The notes: a model not told the origin generated them from the letters alone. DNA of 64,000 bases from Camarhynchus parvulus (GCF_901933205.1 NC_044582.1:15171820-15235819), one strand, 5' to 3'; shown: positions 44,102-56,780, numbered from the stretch's first letter. A program made the numbers and translations.

Positions 44102-46829
44102 TCCTTGTTTCCTTTAGGAAAGTTCAGTTATTTAAAAAGTGCTTACAAGGTTTTGGAGAAAGGACTAAAAAAACCTGCAACCTAATGCAAATTAACTTTG
44201 TGCTTGTAGGTTTTGATGGAGCTGGTTATACATAAAGTCTGTGCTGTGTGTATTCACCTGGAGACCTAAACCATTATGTAGAAAAAAGAACAACAAGAGC
44301 ACAATATTGTTGCTTTCACTACCATTGATCTTTAATTTCCCACTTCAATTTTGCCTTCTAGATTAAGGGGTTTTTTTGTACTGCTGTGTGTGTCAGATGT
44401 TTAAAACTTGCTTGAGATTTCAATTTCCAGAGGGTTCTGTTGGCTGAGGTTGTAGCTTATCTAATATTTTCATGAAGTCCAAGCTCTGTGCTGTAAAAGT
44501 CAATTTAGTTTTAAGCTGTTGTTTTCACCACTACAGTGAATAATCCAATTTTTAATTATTTTTTATGGGTTGGGGTTTTTTTTAGGGGGGGGAGGTTTGA
44601 GAATTATTTGCTGAAAATTTAGTTGTTTGTCATTACTGTAATTTTAGTGGAAGGGACGTTGGAGAAACCAAGCCTCAGTGGAATAGATTGTTATCCAGTG
44701 TAATGTATTGATCAGGTCAGGCAGTAAATTAACAGGAGCAGAACACCATTAAATTTTGAACTTAATTGCCTTCTACTCTTAATTTCTATTGGATATAATC
44801 AATAGGTGCCAGAGGAAAGTTAAAAGAGTTATTTAGCAAGCTGCTATTTCCTGCAGCATAATGGAAAACTAATGTTTCATCTTCTAGTTGATGCAAATGA
44901 TTTGTAGTTCAAGAGTGGCCACTTAAACATTTTATCAAAGAACTCACTTTTAGTTCTGTTTTGATTAATCTTCTTCCCTTTAAGAAAGAAACATGATTTA
45001 GTGACATGATGTGTTTTGGCTTAGCTGCGCCTTTGGTCTTTGTTTCCCTGGAGGATCTCTCCAGTCTCTGTTCCCATCTCCAGCCATGCACACCCTGAGT
45101 GTTTCCAGGGGAGGGTTCTCAGGCCAGTGCCTCTCAATATAATTTCCTTTTCCAGGGAGATGCTGTGCTGCAGCCAGCAGAAGTGAAGACCATAGCCTTG
45201 GTCTTGGCTTTTCTTCTTGGTTCTTTTCCCAGCTTGTTTGGGCAAGTTGCTCATTTCTGTTATTTTCCTGCCTGAAAAACACCAATGTAAACAATTGCCT
45301 TTGCCAAGGGCTGGTGTCAAGCTGAAATGTTGCACTTTCTTGCTGGACTCCTTGTGCTGATGATACCTTTTGTTCTCCTCTCCAGCCTCAGTTTGTTGCT
45401 CCCCCTGTCTCACATTTCCCTCTATAGTAATATTTGCAATACCTTTTTTAACTTGCTGTTGAATTTCAGTATTGCTTTTCCTGCTGTAATCTAAACCCAT
45501 CCCTTATAAATCAATATCTCAGTGCTATTATTATTTTTACACCTCTTTGAGCACTCTTTCCCTTACCTGGCCTTTTGCTAATAAAATGCTGCATAGGGAG
45601 CACCATGGTTCAGGTGGCCCCATGCCAAAGCCATGTGCCCAGTGTCACTGCCCTGTGGAATTACAGGGATATTAAACAGCCATTGAATGGAGGATAGACC
45701 TCTGATGCAAATAGGGAATTACTGCAAATTTTGGTGGGCCTCAGAAACTGTATTGCTGAGGCAGCACTCAGAATAGAACAGGCCAAGGTAATCACACCTC
45801 AATATTTTACAGTGATGTCAGTTCTGTGCCACTGGTGCTGCTCCATATTTATAACTTTGTACTGGCATGAGGCAATTCACACTCAAGCTAATGGGAGTTT
45901 TCCAGGAGTGTTGATTCAGATTCTTGATGAGAAATGAGTATAGCCCCTTTTGCTCATCTTCACAGCAGAAATAGCAGTTGGAGTTGAGAGGAGTCTACTA
46001 GAGCTTTTATGAAGTGGAGCATAATGATGCACCAAATGAACAGACCTTCATGGAAGTCTCATTTTCTAGGAGAGTTGACCTATACTTGATCTGAAAACCA
46101 AATATCTTCAGGGAGTGGCAAGTTACCCACCTCAAAATAGAGTGACAGTGAGTGATCCTTGCTCTGAAATCTTGACCTACATCTGTCCACAACTCTTTCC
46201 ATTATAAAATGTGTATAAGGGGTATTTTACTGAGACTACATTTGTTTTTATTCAAGTCCTATGTATTAAAAAAACATTGCTTGCTGCCTGTGCAAATTCA
46301 AAACCTGCCAAATCATCAAAAGAGCTGACTATGACTTTACCTCTTTGACAATTATTCCTTGTCACATTATTCTGGTTAACAGGGAATTCATCACAGCAGA
46401 GAAGGCAAAAATAAAGCCTCTTGACAGTTACAAGAAATTACCTGTGCTTACAATAATATATTTTCCAAGGGAAGGCTGGAGGGCAGAGCTTGACAGTGCT
46501 GAAGCTGTACCACCTGCAGTGACATCCTGTGACCATCACTGGCCTGGACTTCACCTTTGCAGAGGGAAGATTTGTTTGTCTGTGTTACAGACCAGCAGGA
46601 ATTGTGGAAGGTTTGCAGTCCCAGCTCCCCAGAGAGGCTGAAATTCTCCTGTTTTGGCTGTTCCACTGGTGTCCATCACATCCCTGGCCTTTATACTGGG
46701 AGGAGATAGAAGAGGTGATGTTATGCCTGTTGTATATTTAGGGACTGAGCACAAAGTGCCCATGGAAGCCAATGGCCAAAGAGGAAATTGGACCTGGGGC
46801 TAATTGAGTGCCCCTGGCCAGGAGGGTGT
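44102..46829. other. Non-coding DNA, no gene seen
   Basis: Contains a G-rich patch at about 44566-44597. The 159-codon minus frame at 45021-45500 is the longest non-repeat frame in the window. It is K/Q/E-rich, has no domain that I recognise and overlaps a 98-codon frame on the same strand. It might be a decayed repeat of unknown type. Confidence 0.45.
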
Positions 46830-47290
46830 CAGCAGCCATAATGGCATTCCCATTTCCCATGAAGAGCTTCTCCTTGTGTTTCACTCTTGTGCCAAGAAAA
46901 AGATAAAAGGAGAATTTTCTCTGTCTCGCTGAGGAGAATCCCCTTTTCATCCAAATGAATTATGCTGTCTTTGAGGCGCCAGATTAATCTGTCTGTGATA
47001 TCCCTCGTGCATTGCTTCCAGACTAACACATTATCTGTGTTCCTTCTTCCATGATCTGCTGGTGCAGATGAAAGCTAACACACATGGTAAACTGGAAAGA
47101 CTGCTGCCCACAGCCATGGAAATCTCTACAGGAACAACTCTGCCTTGCTGGAGGAGAGAGGTGCATAATGAGACAACATTTATGTTAAGGTTGATTACAA
47201 AGATAGTTTGGTGCAGTAGAAGCTCCTTCTCTGACTTGCTGTCATCATAAAAACTTTGTGAACCGTAGATTATTGCATTTTAGGTACCCA
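46830..47290. promoter_or_regulatory. Candidate cis-regulatory element (motif cluster)
   Basis: Within about 460 bases several developmental-factor-type motifs occur. They are a 12-bp palindrome CAGATTAATCTG at 46980-46991 directly after GGCGC; GATTACAAAG near 47192-47201 (homeodomain core plus TCF/SOX-like ACAAAG); and CTGTCATCATAAAA at 47239-47252. The complement of the last reads TTTTATGATGACAG, combining a posterior-HOX/CDX-like TTTATG, a PBX-like centre and a MEIS/PREP TGACAG. Grouping and spacing resemble known developmental enhancers. There is no expression or conservation evidence here. Confidence 0.25.
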
Positions 47291-50200
47291 CAGCAGGACA
47301 GGCAGACAAGGTAGGAAGTCTCAGAGACACACATGAATTAGGATTAAATGGAGCAAACTAATTCTCAATCAGATCTACTCACCACTAAAACAAAGAAGAT
47401 AGAAAAAGACAGGATCAAAATTAGCAAGCTAACAGATTGCATTTCTGGTTGGGAAGAAGTCCTAGGTTAAGAAATGCTGGTGGATTTAATGTTCAATTCT
47501 ACCTTTATTTGCCTTGCATATTTTTGTAAAGCATATTTTCAGCCATCACCTTCTAGTTCAATCAGGGCAGTGAGTTTTTGTTTATTGAGAAATGCTGGAG
47601 GTTTTTATAGCTGAGCTTGGCAGAAGTCTGCCTGTGGTAATACACAATTCACATCATGGTTAGGATGGGCGCTGCAATTGTTGCTGCTCTCTCTATTCTC
47701 TGCTGTGTTTGTAAAAGGATCAGGATTGGAGCTGTGAGGTTTACAACTGATCCCTAAATCCAGAAGTATATTTGCACCATTTTTATCCCCAGAAAGTTAT
47801 CCACTGCTCACCACTTGCTTTCCTGAGAAATAGTCAGACAAGACATTTTGGAAAGTAAGATTTTTTTTTTTGTGTGTGCATGCTGTTTGCAGTACTAAGA
47901 AGTTGTGCCAGGCAGTAACTCTAGTTATGATCCAAAACCTCCACACAACAACCACAATGCCCCAAAACCCAAAAGAAAGAAAAAAAGTAAGCTGCCAAAA
48001 ACATACAGCTCTTCAGAGGTTTTTCAAGGTAGTTTTGGGAGTTTCAGGCAATAATATTTTCTTTGCATAACTGTTCAAACTGAGTGCACTGACTCTTTGC
48101 ATATCTGTTTTCAACTCTGTCTTGTCATTCAGTCTAGAGAGTGTTTTGGTGGCACTTTGGAGTTTTTCAATGCTGGCAGGTGTAAGACCTTTGGACTCTG
48201 CTGAAGGGAAGCTTCATTTTCTGGAAGCAGCTTTGCCATTATCCCGTGGCCAGCAGAACTAAATATGGCTGAAGGAAAACTGTACAACAGGCTGGCAATG
48301 GAAAGGACATTATATGGAAATATGTGTGAAACCTTGCTCTGTATTTGCACATATTTTCCAAGAGTTTCCGCAAAACAAGGAGATTTCCCCATCTTTCCTG
48401 AATGACAGGCATTTTAGAAAGATAGGTTCTGCACTGCCATAAATAACAATTTCTCTTTTTGCCTTTGCAAGCCATCATCAGGAGGTGATGGCATCATTCC
48501 TACCCTCCATCTACCCACAGAGCCATGAGAGCATGCATGTAAAAATGCATAAAAATGTCAGCCTTGCAATTTAAATGTCAACTCTTCAATCTTATACCAG
48601 TACATTTAGACCCTCCTTTGCATACAGTGTGGCTGACTTCTTACAGTTCTGGTTTTCCTCAAAATGACAGAGGAGGCATCCATGGCCCTTTCTGATAGTT
48701 CCATTTGTTACTGTCCCCTTGCAGAACACAAATGTAATGCAGTGTGCTCTGCTGAGAGACCAGTGCCTGGCAACCCCTTAGGGATATTAAATAGACATTT
48801 CTCTTGTCTTTGTGCTGATCTGACTCCCTTTTGCTTCACCAGAGTTTAGCAGGCTCCTGCTGAAATGCTGCTGGGATTTGGCTCCATTGTGATCTCTCCC
48901 AGCATCTCTGTGTGTCCCTCTTGCTCATCTCTTTCAGCACCCTGGAAAGAAGAAAACACAGGATTAGATATGTAGGTATAGTTATATATTGGTGTGTAAT
49001 CCATTTCACAGCTTTGTCTAGATGCTCCTCTTTCCCATCCTGTGCAGTTTTTTCAGGTGTACATCAAGGGGAGCCATGTGGCATCGTGCTGAGTGATGCT
49101 TTGGTGGGTGCTGCAGGCTGCTGAGGAGCACAAATGCAGCTCTGCTGCACTGCTGGAGCTGCAGACACAGCCTGCTCCTCCCTCTCCCCTTAGTGCCTCT
49201 AGAACTCACCTTCAAAGACTGAGGGCTTCCAGTGAGTTACCTAAATTCTGTGTTTGGGCACCTAAACTACTTGCCCTCTGTAGTTTTCTAAATTAAAAAT
49301 TACAATTTAAATCAAAAAGCACTATCTATACAATTCATTTTCTCATATTTATTCCATTTGAAATTAAGACCAAATAAATGAGTGTAAAAATATATTTCTA
49401 TATATATTTCTATATATATATATTTTGAAGAATTTCCTCCCACACAGTAATAAGAAATGCACATGTGTACATTAAGAGATTTCTCTGGGGTCAGATATTT
49501 TTTTAGTATTATTCTTAATAAGATAAAATTTTACATCTGTTCTTCAGGAACTCCTGAGCTCCTTTCTATTCCACTGCCCACAAAAAGTGGGAATGATTGC
49601 CTCTGCCTCACTCTCTGGCAGAGAACACAAATATAAACCAATATTTTTACCATTTTCCCCTATGTCCTGCAGAGCAGCTTGTACAATCCACAGTGATCCA
49701 AGGAGAAGAATATGCTTTTCCTTCTACCTTGGCAGGATTTTACAATGTTAAGGTAGGGCCTGAAAAGAGCTTTGAGATCCTTGCAGTAGAAGTGTTGAAA
49801 AGGCACAGGAAGCTGCTCTGGTGTGATGAGACACCAACTTGGCTGCAGCATGAGCCTCCCCATTAATACAGAAGCCTTTGGAGGCCAAAAGCTGTCCTAA
49901 TTTTACTATTCCACCTGCTTTTTAATAGAAAAAAATCTGATCGTGTTTGAATTATTCATTCATACTAAAATACAAATTTTTCAAGCACATCAGCCACTAA
50001 AGACTCTTCCTTGCAGAAGCTCTTCTGCATTTCCCTGGCCAGAGCTGCTGTTCCCTGCGAGGCAGAGCTGGAAGATCTCCCCATGAGCTCCCAACACAGA
50101 ACTGAAGCCCTGAATGCTCCCTGGCTACAAATTGAGGCCCTGAATGCACAGTAACTGAATATTCATTTTGTCTATTCTTTAGGAAAATAGTGACAATTTA

Positions 50201-51550
50201 AAGTACAAGAATAGCTCCATTCATGAGCCACGATGTGAGCAAAGCTTCTGCCACCACTGCCTATATGCCTTTCTTAATAAACCAACAGAGCTGATATATT
50301 ACCACACATAAAAATAATGAAAAAGAGATATCCAGGGAGAGAAATTATGTTTTTGTCATGAAGTGATGTGAGTTGATTACAGGCATGGGTGTTATTTCCC
50401 TCTGTTGTTCATTTGTCTGTGCAGAGCAGGACAGTTGGGATGCAGAGCGCTCCTGCTGCAGGGCTGGGTGATATCAGGGTTTCAACATTTGGAACAGCAG
50501 ATACTTAGGGCAAAACTTTCCCCTGATTTCAGCTGAACTATTCATCACACACGTAGCTGTCATTAATCTTACATGCAGAGCCAGGCTTCTCATATTTCAA
50601 AACCTTTGGAGAGGCAGCTTTTTAATCTATATTTGGTTCTTCTTTTTTTCCCCCTCTGAGATTGGTTTCTCTTTGCATATAATGCTGCAGTAGTTTCAAT
50701 TTAAACAGAACCCTGAAATAAAATACTCAAATTTAAAACCCTAGCAGAGAGAAAGGAAACAATTATCTTGATTTTTTTTTTGAGGTAAAAAACTTAAATG
50801 ACAGCACTGCTGACTGCCAAAATTGACATGTATTCTAACTTGTGTTTCAAGCAGTGCATTATCTTAATCACAACAAGAGGACACATTCTCCAGAATGGAG
50901 CCATTAATTCAATTAATCTCAGTAGTAATTCACAAAGCAATTCATTATAATATAATGCAGCACCTTGAAGTATCTAAATTACAGCACCTGGAGATGCTTA
51001 ATGGCCAGAGGCAGATGCAGGAGCTCCCCAGCAGCTCCTGGTGGCAAGTTCTAACTTCTGCTCCCTCTCTGGCACACCATTCCAGACTAAAGACAGGTTA
51101 GGCATTCTCCTATGAGCCAGGAGAATGAAGAAAAAAGACAAGGAAACAAGAATGTCTGGAAAAACAGGAGAAAAGACAGAATATCTGTGAGGGCAGCAAG
51201 TGGCAGGGGAGTGAGGTCTAAGCTTATTCTCAAAAATACCTGAACTATGGAAGCTGCAGGTTAGGAAGTATTCCTATCAAAACTTTCTGGTGACCAAGAG
51301 CAAAATTTTTAAGTGATTCACATATCTCTCTCAGTTCTTGAGATAATAGTATAGCTGCCTGCTCCTTATTTTGTAGGTGTTTAATACAGCTCATACTCTA
51401 AACCCTCCTGTCTGCTAATATCCAAACAGGATGTTCTTGGAATCCCAACTTCTTTGTCATTTTGGAAAGCAGAATTTGGACACAAAGCATTATAAATTCA
51501 GCAGTCTGTGTCATCACTATGGGAACTGCTTCTGCTGCCAGACAGAATGG
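47291..51550. other. Non-coding DNA, no gene seen
   Basis: A+T-rich with a TA-rich microsatellite at 49390-49424. Open frames are short and on both strands. No named interspersed repeat was recognised. Confidence 0.55.
49390..49424. repeat. (TA)n-rich microsatellite
   Basis: Three blocks of TA repeats are separated by TTTC. This is probably one imperfect, length-variable tract. Confidence 0.75.
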
Positions 51551-51699
51551 GAATGAACTGGGAACTGGCTGTTTTGGGGAATGAACTGGGAACTGGCTGT
51601 TTGGGGAATGAACTGGCTGTTTGGAGAATGAACTGGGAACTGGCTGTTTTGGGAATGAACTGGCTGTTTTGGGAATGAACTGGGAACTGGCTGTTTGGG
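51551..51699. repeat. Minisatellite, six units alternating 27-28 and 20 bp
   Basis: Six units start with GAATGAACTG at 51551, 51579, 51606, 51626, 51653 and 51673. Their lengths are 28, 27, 20, 27, 20 and 27. Long units carry an internal 7-bp near-duplication (AACTGGG then AACTGG). The 20-bp units have lost one copy of it, which explains the length classes as slippage. Minus-strand frames of 78-140 codons through the array are S/Q/F/P-rich repeat translations. The array is followed by a CACGTG and a GT-rich tract to about 51727. Confidence 0.95.
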
Positions 51700-51727
51700 C
51701 ACGTGTGTGTCTCTGTGTGTGTGTATC
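51700..51727. repeat. GT-rich microsatellite
   Basis: Two GT blocks are separated by CTCT and lie directly against the minisatellite end. The first six bases are the E-box CACGTG. Confidence 0.8.
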
Positions 51728-52717
51728 TGCCAGGCAGGCACACACATAAACATTCAAATGCAGATATGTAAATTTTACCATTAAGTGTTTGCACCTCTTT
51801 GCTTCCCCATTTCTTCTCATTTTGCTTCATTTAGCATAGATTATCTCAGTAAGTCTGGCAACTAGTCAATCACCGAATTCCTTTCAAAGGAAGGGAAAAG
51901 GAAGATTACAAAATTCATCAAGCTAGCATAAATCACCATATCTTCCCCACCTGAGGATCTGACCCTCCAACAGTAGTTTCTTTCTTCTTTATAAAGGTAA
52001 TTATCCTATTAAAATTAATAGTAAAATGAATACTGCTGTGACTGAATTACATGGGATAAGCGTGAAATACTGTGATCAGTTCTGCTATGAATTAGTAATT
52101 ATAGTGTGCCCAGTGAAATTTGCATACTTTGCTCTCCTTGCCTGCTGTCTGCCTTGGTTTAGTTGCCAGTGCTCTCTCCAGGCTTGGAGCTGGAGCTTGC
52201 TGGTGCTTTATGCAAAGAGGAGGTGTTTGCAGAACATAGCACCCCTGAGTTTTAAGTAGCAGAAGAAGTTACAAGATAAGCTTGGGTTTGTTTGGTGTTT
52301 GAAATAGCTGTGATTGCCTTTCTAAATGCGATGGTGTGGGGGGTTTTAGTGCTTACAGAGATGGGGTGGGGGGAAAAAGAAGAGAGGGGGGAAAAGTCTG
52401 CCTCCCTTCCTCCTCCTATTTCTGAGTGAAAAGTTTGTGTTCATGTGACTTTGAGTTGGTGCTGCCTGGAGCAGTGCAAGCAGTTGGTATCTGAAGGGAA
52501 TAAGGGAGAGCCAGAGCAGGAGGAGCTCCTGGAGCTGCTTCACAAAGAGCTGTGTCCAGCCCCTTGCACTGGGGCGCTCCATGCTGAGTTTAAAGGTGAC
52601 CTTGAAGAGGATAAATGATACCAGGATGAAAGGCACATCCACACATATATTGAGAGACCTGCCTTGGGCCAGCAGCAGCAATTACTTACCAGCTAAAGGA
52701 TGGAATGTAATAATCCC
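51728..52717. other. Non-coding DNA with a G-run cluster
   Basis: No gene recognised. Four G runs (six, four, six and six bases) occur at 52338-52343, 52363-52366, 52368-52373 and 52386-52391, a candidate G-quadruplex on the plus strand. Both short frames nearby are compositional. Confidence 0.5.
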
Positions 52718-52733
52718 TTTTTTTTTTTTTTTT
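52718..52733. repeat. Poly-T run (16)
   Basis: Sixteen T in a row. There is no retroposon body on the 3' side in minus orientation that I can recognise. Confidence 0.8.
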
Positions 52734-53241
52734 GGTGGTGCTGTAAGGTCATAGGGCACAAGTCAAGCATCAGGTCCAGGCTGGTTTCTCAGGAAGAGAA
52801 GGCAGGGAGGTTTTCCCTGCAGCCTCACAGCCCTGCCATGCCAGGGACTCTTCACCTCAGCACGAGCTATTCCCTCACATCCCAATGGAACAAGATCTAA
52901 GGAAAAAACAGATGGAGAGAGTTTCTCCCCTTCAACACTCAGTGAGTGGAATCTGACATCCTACAAGAGCTGTGTGCTCAACTCAGCTCCAGAGGTGGAG
53001 AGAGGAAATCAGGGATGCCTGGGCAGGCTGGGAAAGCTCTAACTGGCTGCATTCCTGTGAAGTAATTGCTTTTGTTAATAGGATTTTATTGTTATTATCT
53101 GTATTAGGATGATCACAGGCTGATTTAGATACCTTATGCTTGATTAAATAATGGCTTGCTGTAGTGATTAATGGAAACATGTTCCAGTAGATAAAAAACT
53201 TGTTTCTCTTTCCTGAAAATAGTGTGTAGCAACGATGTCTC

Positions 53242-53284
53242 AAAAAAAAAAAAAAAAAAAAGAAGGAAAAAGGGAAAAAAAGGA
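53242..53284. repeat. Poly-A run (20) with purine tail
   Basis: Twenty A are followed by a purine-only stretch to about 53285. No AATAAA sits just upstream and no gene-like sequence precedes it, so a processed pseudogene is not supported. Confidence 0.75.
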
Positions 53285-55525
53285 GACTTATGCTGACATA
53301 GTTAGCATAATATATTTTGTTTCTTTGGATAAACTTTGATCTTGATAATCTCCAAGTTGATAGAAAGATGTTCTTTTTCCCTCCCTAAAATATCCTGTGT
53401 AGTGCACAGCTTATCCAGATCAATAGAAGCATTTTTTCACCCCAGGAACACAACCTTAGAGAACTTGTAAAAAGGTCATACAAACTTTTGATGCAAACCA
53501 TTATTTTTAATTCATGTGGTCTACCCGTGTTTCCTAGCACCTGAACTGTCCTTTCTGCAAATTACATTCCTTTTGTGAATAGAAACAGTTTATTAAAACT
53601 CCTGTATTAATTATTTAAATGAATTTATAAATATTTGAGGAAGCCCATGCAAAAAGCGCTCATAATAAATTATTATATTCTCCCTTCATTGAAAGCTAAA
53701 TTAAAGAGCTCTGATGATTGCCTTTTCTGAGAAAGCCTTTTCAGCTGCCTGTCATCACAAGGTCTGGGATAGGAGAAATTTTTCTAAATAGCAGCAAAAA
53801 CATAAAAATCTGCCCTTAAAGGTCAAAGTGAGGTAACAACATTTGCACTAAATGTGATCATCAAGTATGGGACCATTCCTTTAGCTGTGCTCAGTGTCTT
53901 ATGGGGGAGCCATCAGTTTCCAGCCTCAGCTTTGGGATCACAGGTGTGGAGACTGAATTCCTGACAAAAGGGGCAGGAGTGGTGCTAAGGTGAGGAAAGT
54001 GAAGCAAGTGAAAGGAGAAATCCCTCACACAGATCGATTGATCGAATGAGAAGGCAGATACTGGAAGTGGTGCTGGGAAAGATATCAACCCTGAGAGTCT
54101 GTGGCAGATCAGCCTGAGCAGTGCAAAGGGATTTCTTGCATGAAATGAAATGGAAAAAATAAAATTATATTCAAAATGGCAGCAGCAGAATAGCAGAAAC
54201 TTCTCTGGATAGACTTTCCTGGGAATTATTTCCTGGATGGAAGAAAGCTTCCTATTGGAGCTCTCAGTTTTGCAGTGCTGGTAGGTAGGAATCACTTTGT
54301 GGACATCCCCTTCTTTTGGGTCCCATTCTCTGTGTCATGTCTGGCTGTCAAGGACATTGCACATTATAAATGGCAGGTGCCAGTCAGGACAGAAGTGTTT
54401 CTGCAGAATTTGGGTAATGGATAATTAAATTGATTAAATAGCAGGAGATGTCTGGTGATGAACCCCTTCACCCTGTGCTTCTTTGTTAATTGTGCTGTGT
54501 TTGAGGAACCTCGCCACATGGATCCCATGACATTTTGGTGCAGTCAGTCTGTGATCATGCAGGATGGAGCAGGAGAGGCTCCAGGCCTCAGAGTGACTGA
54601 GGTGATGGTTGATAACCCCAGAGCACTTGCAGAGATGGGCTCAGCTCTCTGAGCAGTGACAGTTCAGATCAGTTACTCACAGCCAGTCTTCACATCTTTC
54701 CCAGCACTTTTCTACTGACCTGCTTCTCTTGTTCATCCACCTTCTCTTCTGTTGTTGATCGCTGTTAAAGCAGAAAATTAGAAATATGGAGTCTAAGGAC
54801 TGCATCATAATGCCCAGAATTAGGGGGCTCACTAGGCAATTATCTTTCCTATTTGATCAGGTATTTTTGAAGATTAATATTTAAAAAGAAAACCCAGCTA
54901 TTTCAACCTTGTTCTGTTTTAAAGTGCTTTAAAATGATGGAGGAAGGGAGTATTATAAAAATAAAAAAAAAAAATAAAATCATAACATTTCATCTAAAGC
55001 TTTCTATTCAGTTTTCTGGTAGCTATAGCAATTCCCAGTGCCTTTGTTTAGCTATTTGTCTTTGCAGGGCTCCTGCTTGCATACATTTTGCAACTGGCAG
55101 AGCTGAACACATTCTGCAAAACCTTTTCCACTAATTCATGCTCCTAATTGTGAAGAGCTTGGGCTGGGCACGCTCAGGCTGCACGTACATTCATTCTGTA
55201 CGAGCATTAATGAGATCAAGTAGAGCAAGGGCAGATGTTTGTGAAAAACAAACTCCCTTTTGTAATGATGAGAGCAGAGCTTAGGGCTGAGAATCACCTG
55301 AGCAGAGTGGGCATGAGATTCCTGGAGTACCTGGAGTCTGAGGCTCACAGCTCCTTCCACCTTCTTATTTTTTCAGGAGCACATCTTGTGCATTACAATG
55401 AAAAAATGATCTTTGTATAAATTCGGGATTATTCCCTCTAAGGACAACAGGGTAAGGTCATTGTATAAATTATTAATAGCAAAGAGTTACCTAGAAGAAG
55501 GGAAATCCAGGGCTTCTTCCAGGGT
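53285..55525. other. Non-coding DNA, no gene seen
   Basis: The part at 53590-53800 is rich in TAAT, TTAATTA and AAATTA motifs and includes CTGTCATCA at 53749-53757, listed separately. The 134-codon minus frame at 53891-54295 has no recognisable domain. Confidence 0.5.
53749..53757. promoter_or_regulatory. PBX/MEIS-type site beside an E-box
   Basis: CTGTCATCA (complement TGATGACAG) matches the PBX-PREP/MEIS composite type. It lies three bases from CAGCTG at 53742-53747, an E-box, and about 30 bases from a TGATTG. The surrounding 200 bases are rich in homeodomain cores. Functional use is inference. Confidence 0.2.
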
Positions 55526-55544
55526 AAAAAAAAAAAAAAAAAAA
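55526..55544. repeat. Poly-A run (19)
   Basis: Nineteen A followed by GAGAGG. No associated element recognised. Confidence 0.8.
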
Positions 55545-56780
55545 GAGAGGAAAAATATCTCAGTGAATAGTAGTGAGTTTTGATCTTTTAAAATAATACA
55601 ACTCAGAGTTCAATTGAATGGAGGCAAAAAGACATGAGCTGTGCCAATAGCAGCGTGGCCATGAAATTTCAAGTGCCCATTAAAAGACTTCTCAGCTCTG
55701 TAAAAGGTCTCAGAGTAAATAAGCATTATGAGCACTGAAGGAAAACATAATTTCAAAGGAAAGCTTGTCAGTTAAGGTCAGTTTAATATCCACACTAGAA
55801 TTTCACTGTTTGTAAGTCTTGCTGATGAGCTTTTATAATTGAGTTACTTCTCTTATTCCATGCATATTGAAGCTGTAATTAAGCTATGATATGAAATACA
55901 AAATATCCTGTGCTCAATTCATCAGTTTTTGTTCAGTCTTGCAGTTCTTGTTCCAATTGCACTGGCATTGTTGCACTGAAATATCTCCCAATCTATCATG
56001 TCAAGATTATGCATGATGTAATTTGTAATAGCAGCTAGGGATTTGTTTACAAAAAACAAATGTTCCTTTAATCTCTGAAACAAAATTAGACTTGTCTTAC
56101 ATCACAGAACAAAGATAGCTGAATGAATACAACACCTTTAATAAATCAGTAATTACCTTGTGTAGTTCCAGTTGGCTCATTTAACTTGACCTTTGGAAAA
56201 AACTTCCTCCACACAGATTTTAAAATGTGTTCTTCTGCACGGTGGAGATAGGAGTGCTCTAAAGGTGTGCTATTTCTACCACAACAATTCCCACTTCATG
56301 GAAGAGAATTTGGACCTTATTGTCTTTTCCCAGCAGAGATAATTGCAAGTTAACTAAACCACCTCCTCAGGAATTTTGCAGGCTCTGCCTTTCAGTACCA
56401 CTGTGCACAAAGCAGCAAACACCACGTGCAAGTTCAGAGTGCCATCATCAGAACAATGAAACCTCCCTTGGTTTTCCTTTTACTGCAATCATCCCTGCAC
56501 TGAGAGCACAGGGCACCTGACCCTGTGCAGGGTAGGCTTGGGCTGGTGGAGATCTGAATAAACAAATTTCTGTAGCTGGACTGAAATATCTGGTGGGTAC
56601 AGACACCAGCAAAGGGCTGCTCCCACCCTTCCCTGGGATTTTGCTCCAGGAATCTTCCAGGTCTGATTATCATCCTCTTCCCGTCCTTTTTAAGGGGAGA
56701 ATAGCAGGTGGCTTCATGTACTTCATACCTCTTTGCAGTCTCTTTTCCCAAAGACTCCCTGACATCCAGATTTTAGGAGA
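55545..56780. other. Non-coding DNA, nothing recognised
   Basis: No gene or named repeat seen in this A+T-rich stretch. The frames at 56434-56925 are short and partly run into the CR1 fragment. Confidence 0.5.

Noticed and set aside
45021..45500. 159-codon minus-strand frame
   Set aside because: K/Q/E-rich, no domain that I recognise, no splice or promoter context; frames of this length are expected by chance in 64 kb on six frames.
45731..45790. Possible short exon ending at AAG/GTAATC
   Set aside because: Donor is acceptable but the upstream AG lacks a convincing pyrimidine tract, and the peptide is not recognisable.
51398..51830. Minus-strand frames of 78-140 codons with SQF/PSS repeats
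   Set aside because: Translation of the 27/20-bp minisatellite in several frames.
53242..53284. A20 run as a retroposon tail
   Set aside because: No signal or recognisable body upstream, and no target duplication seen.
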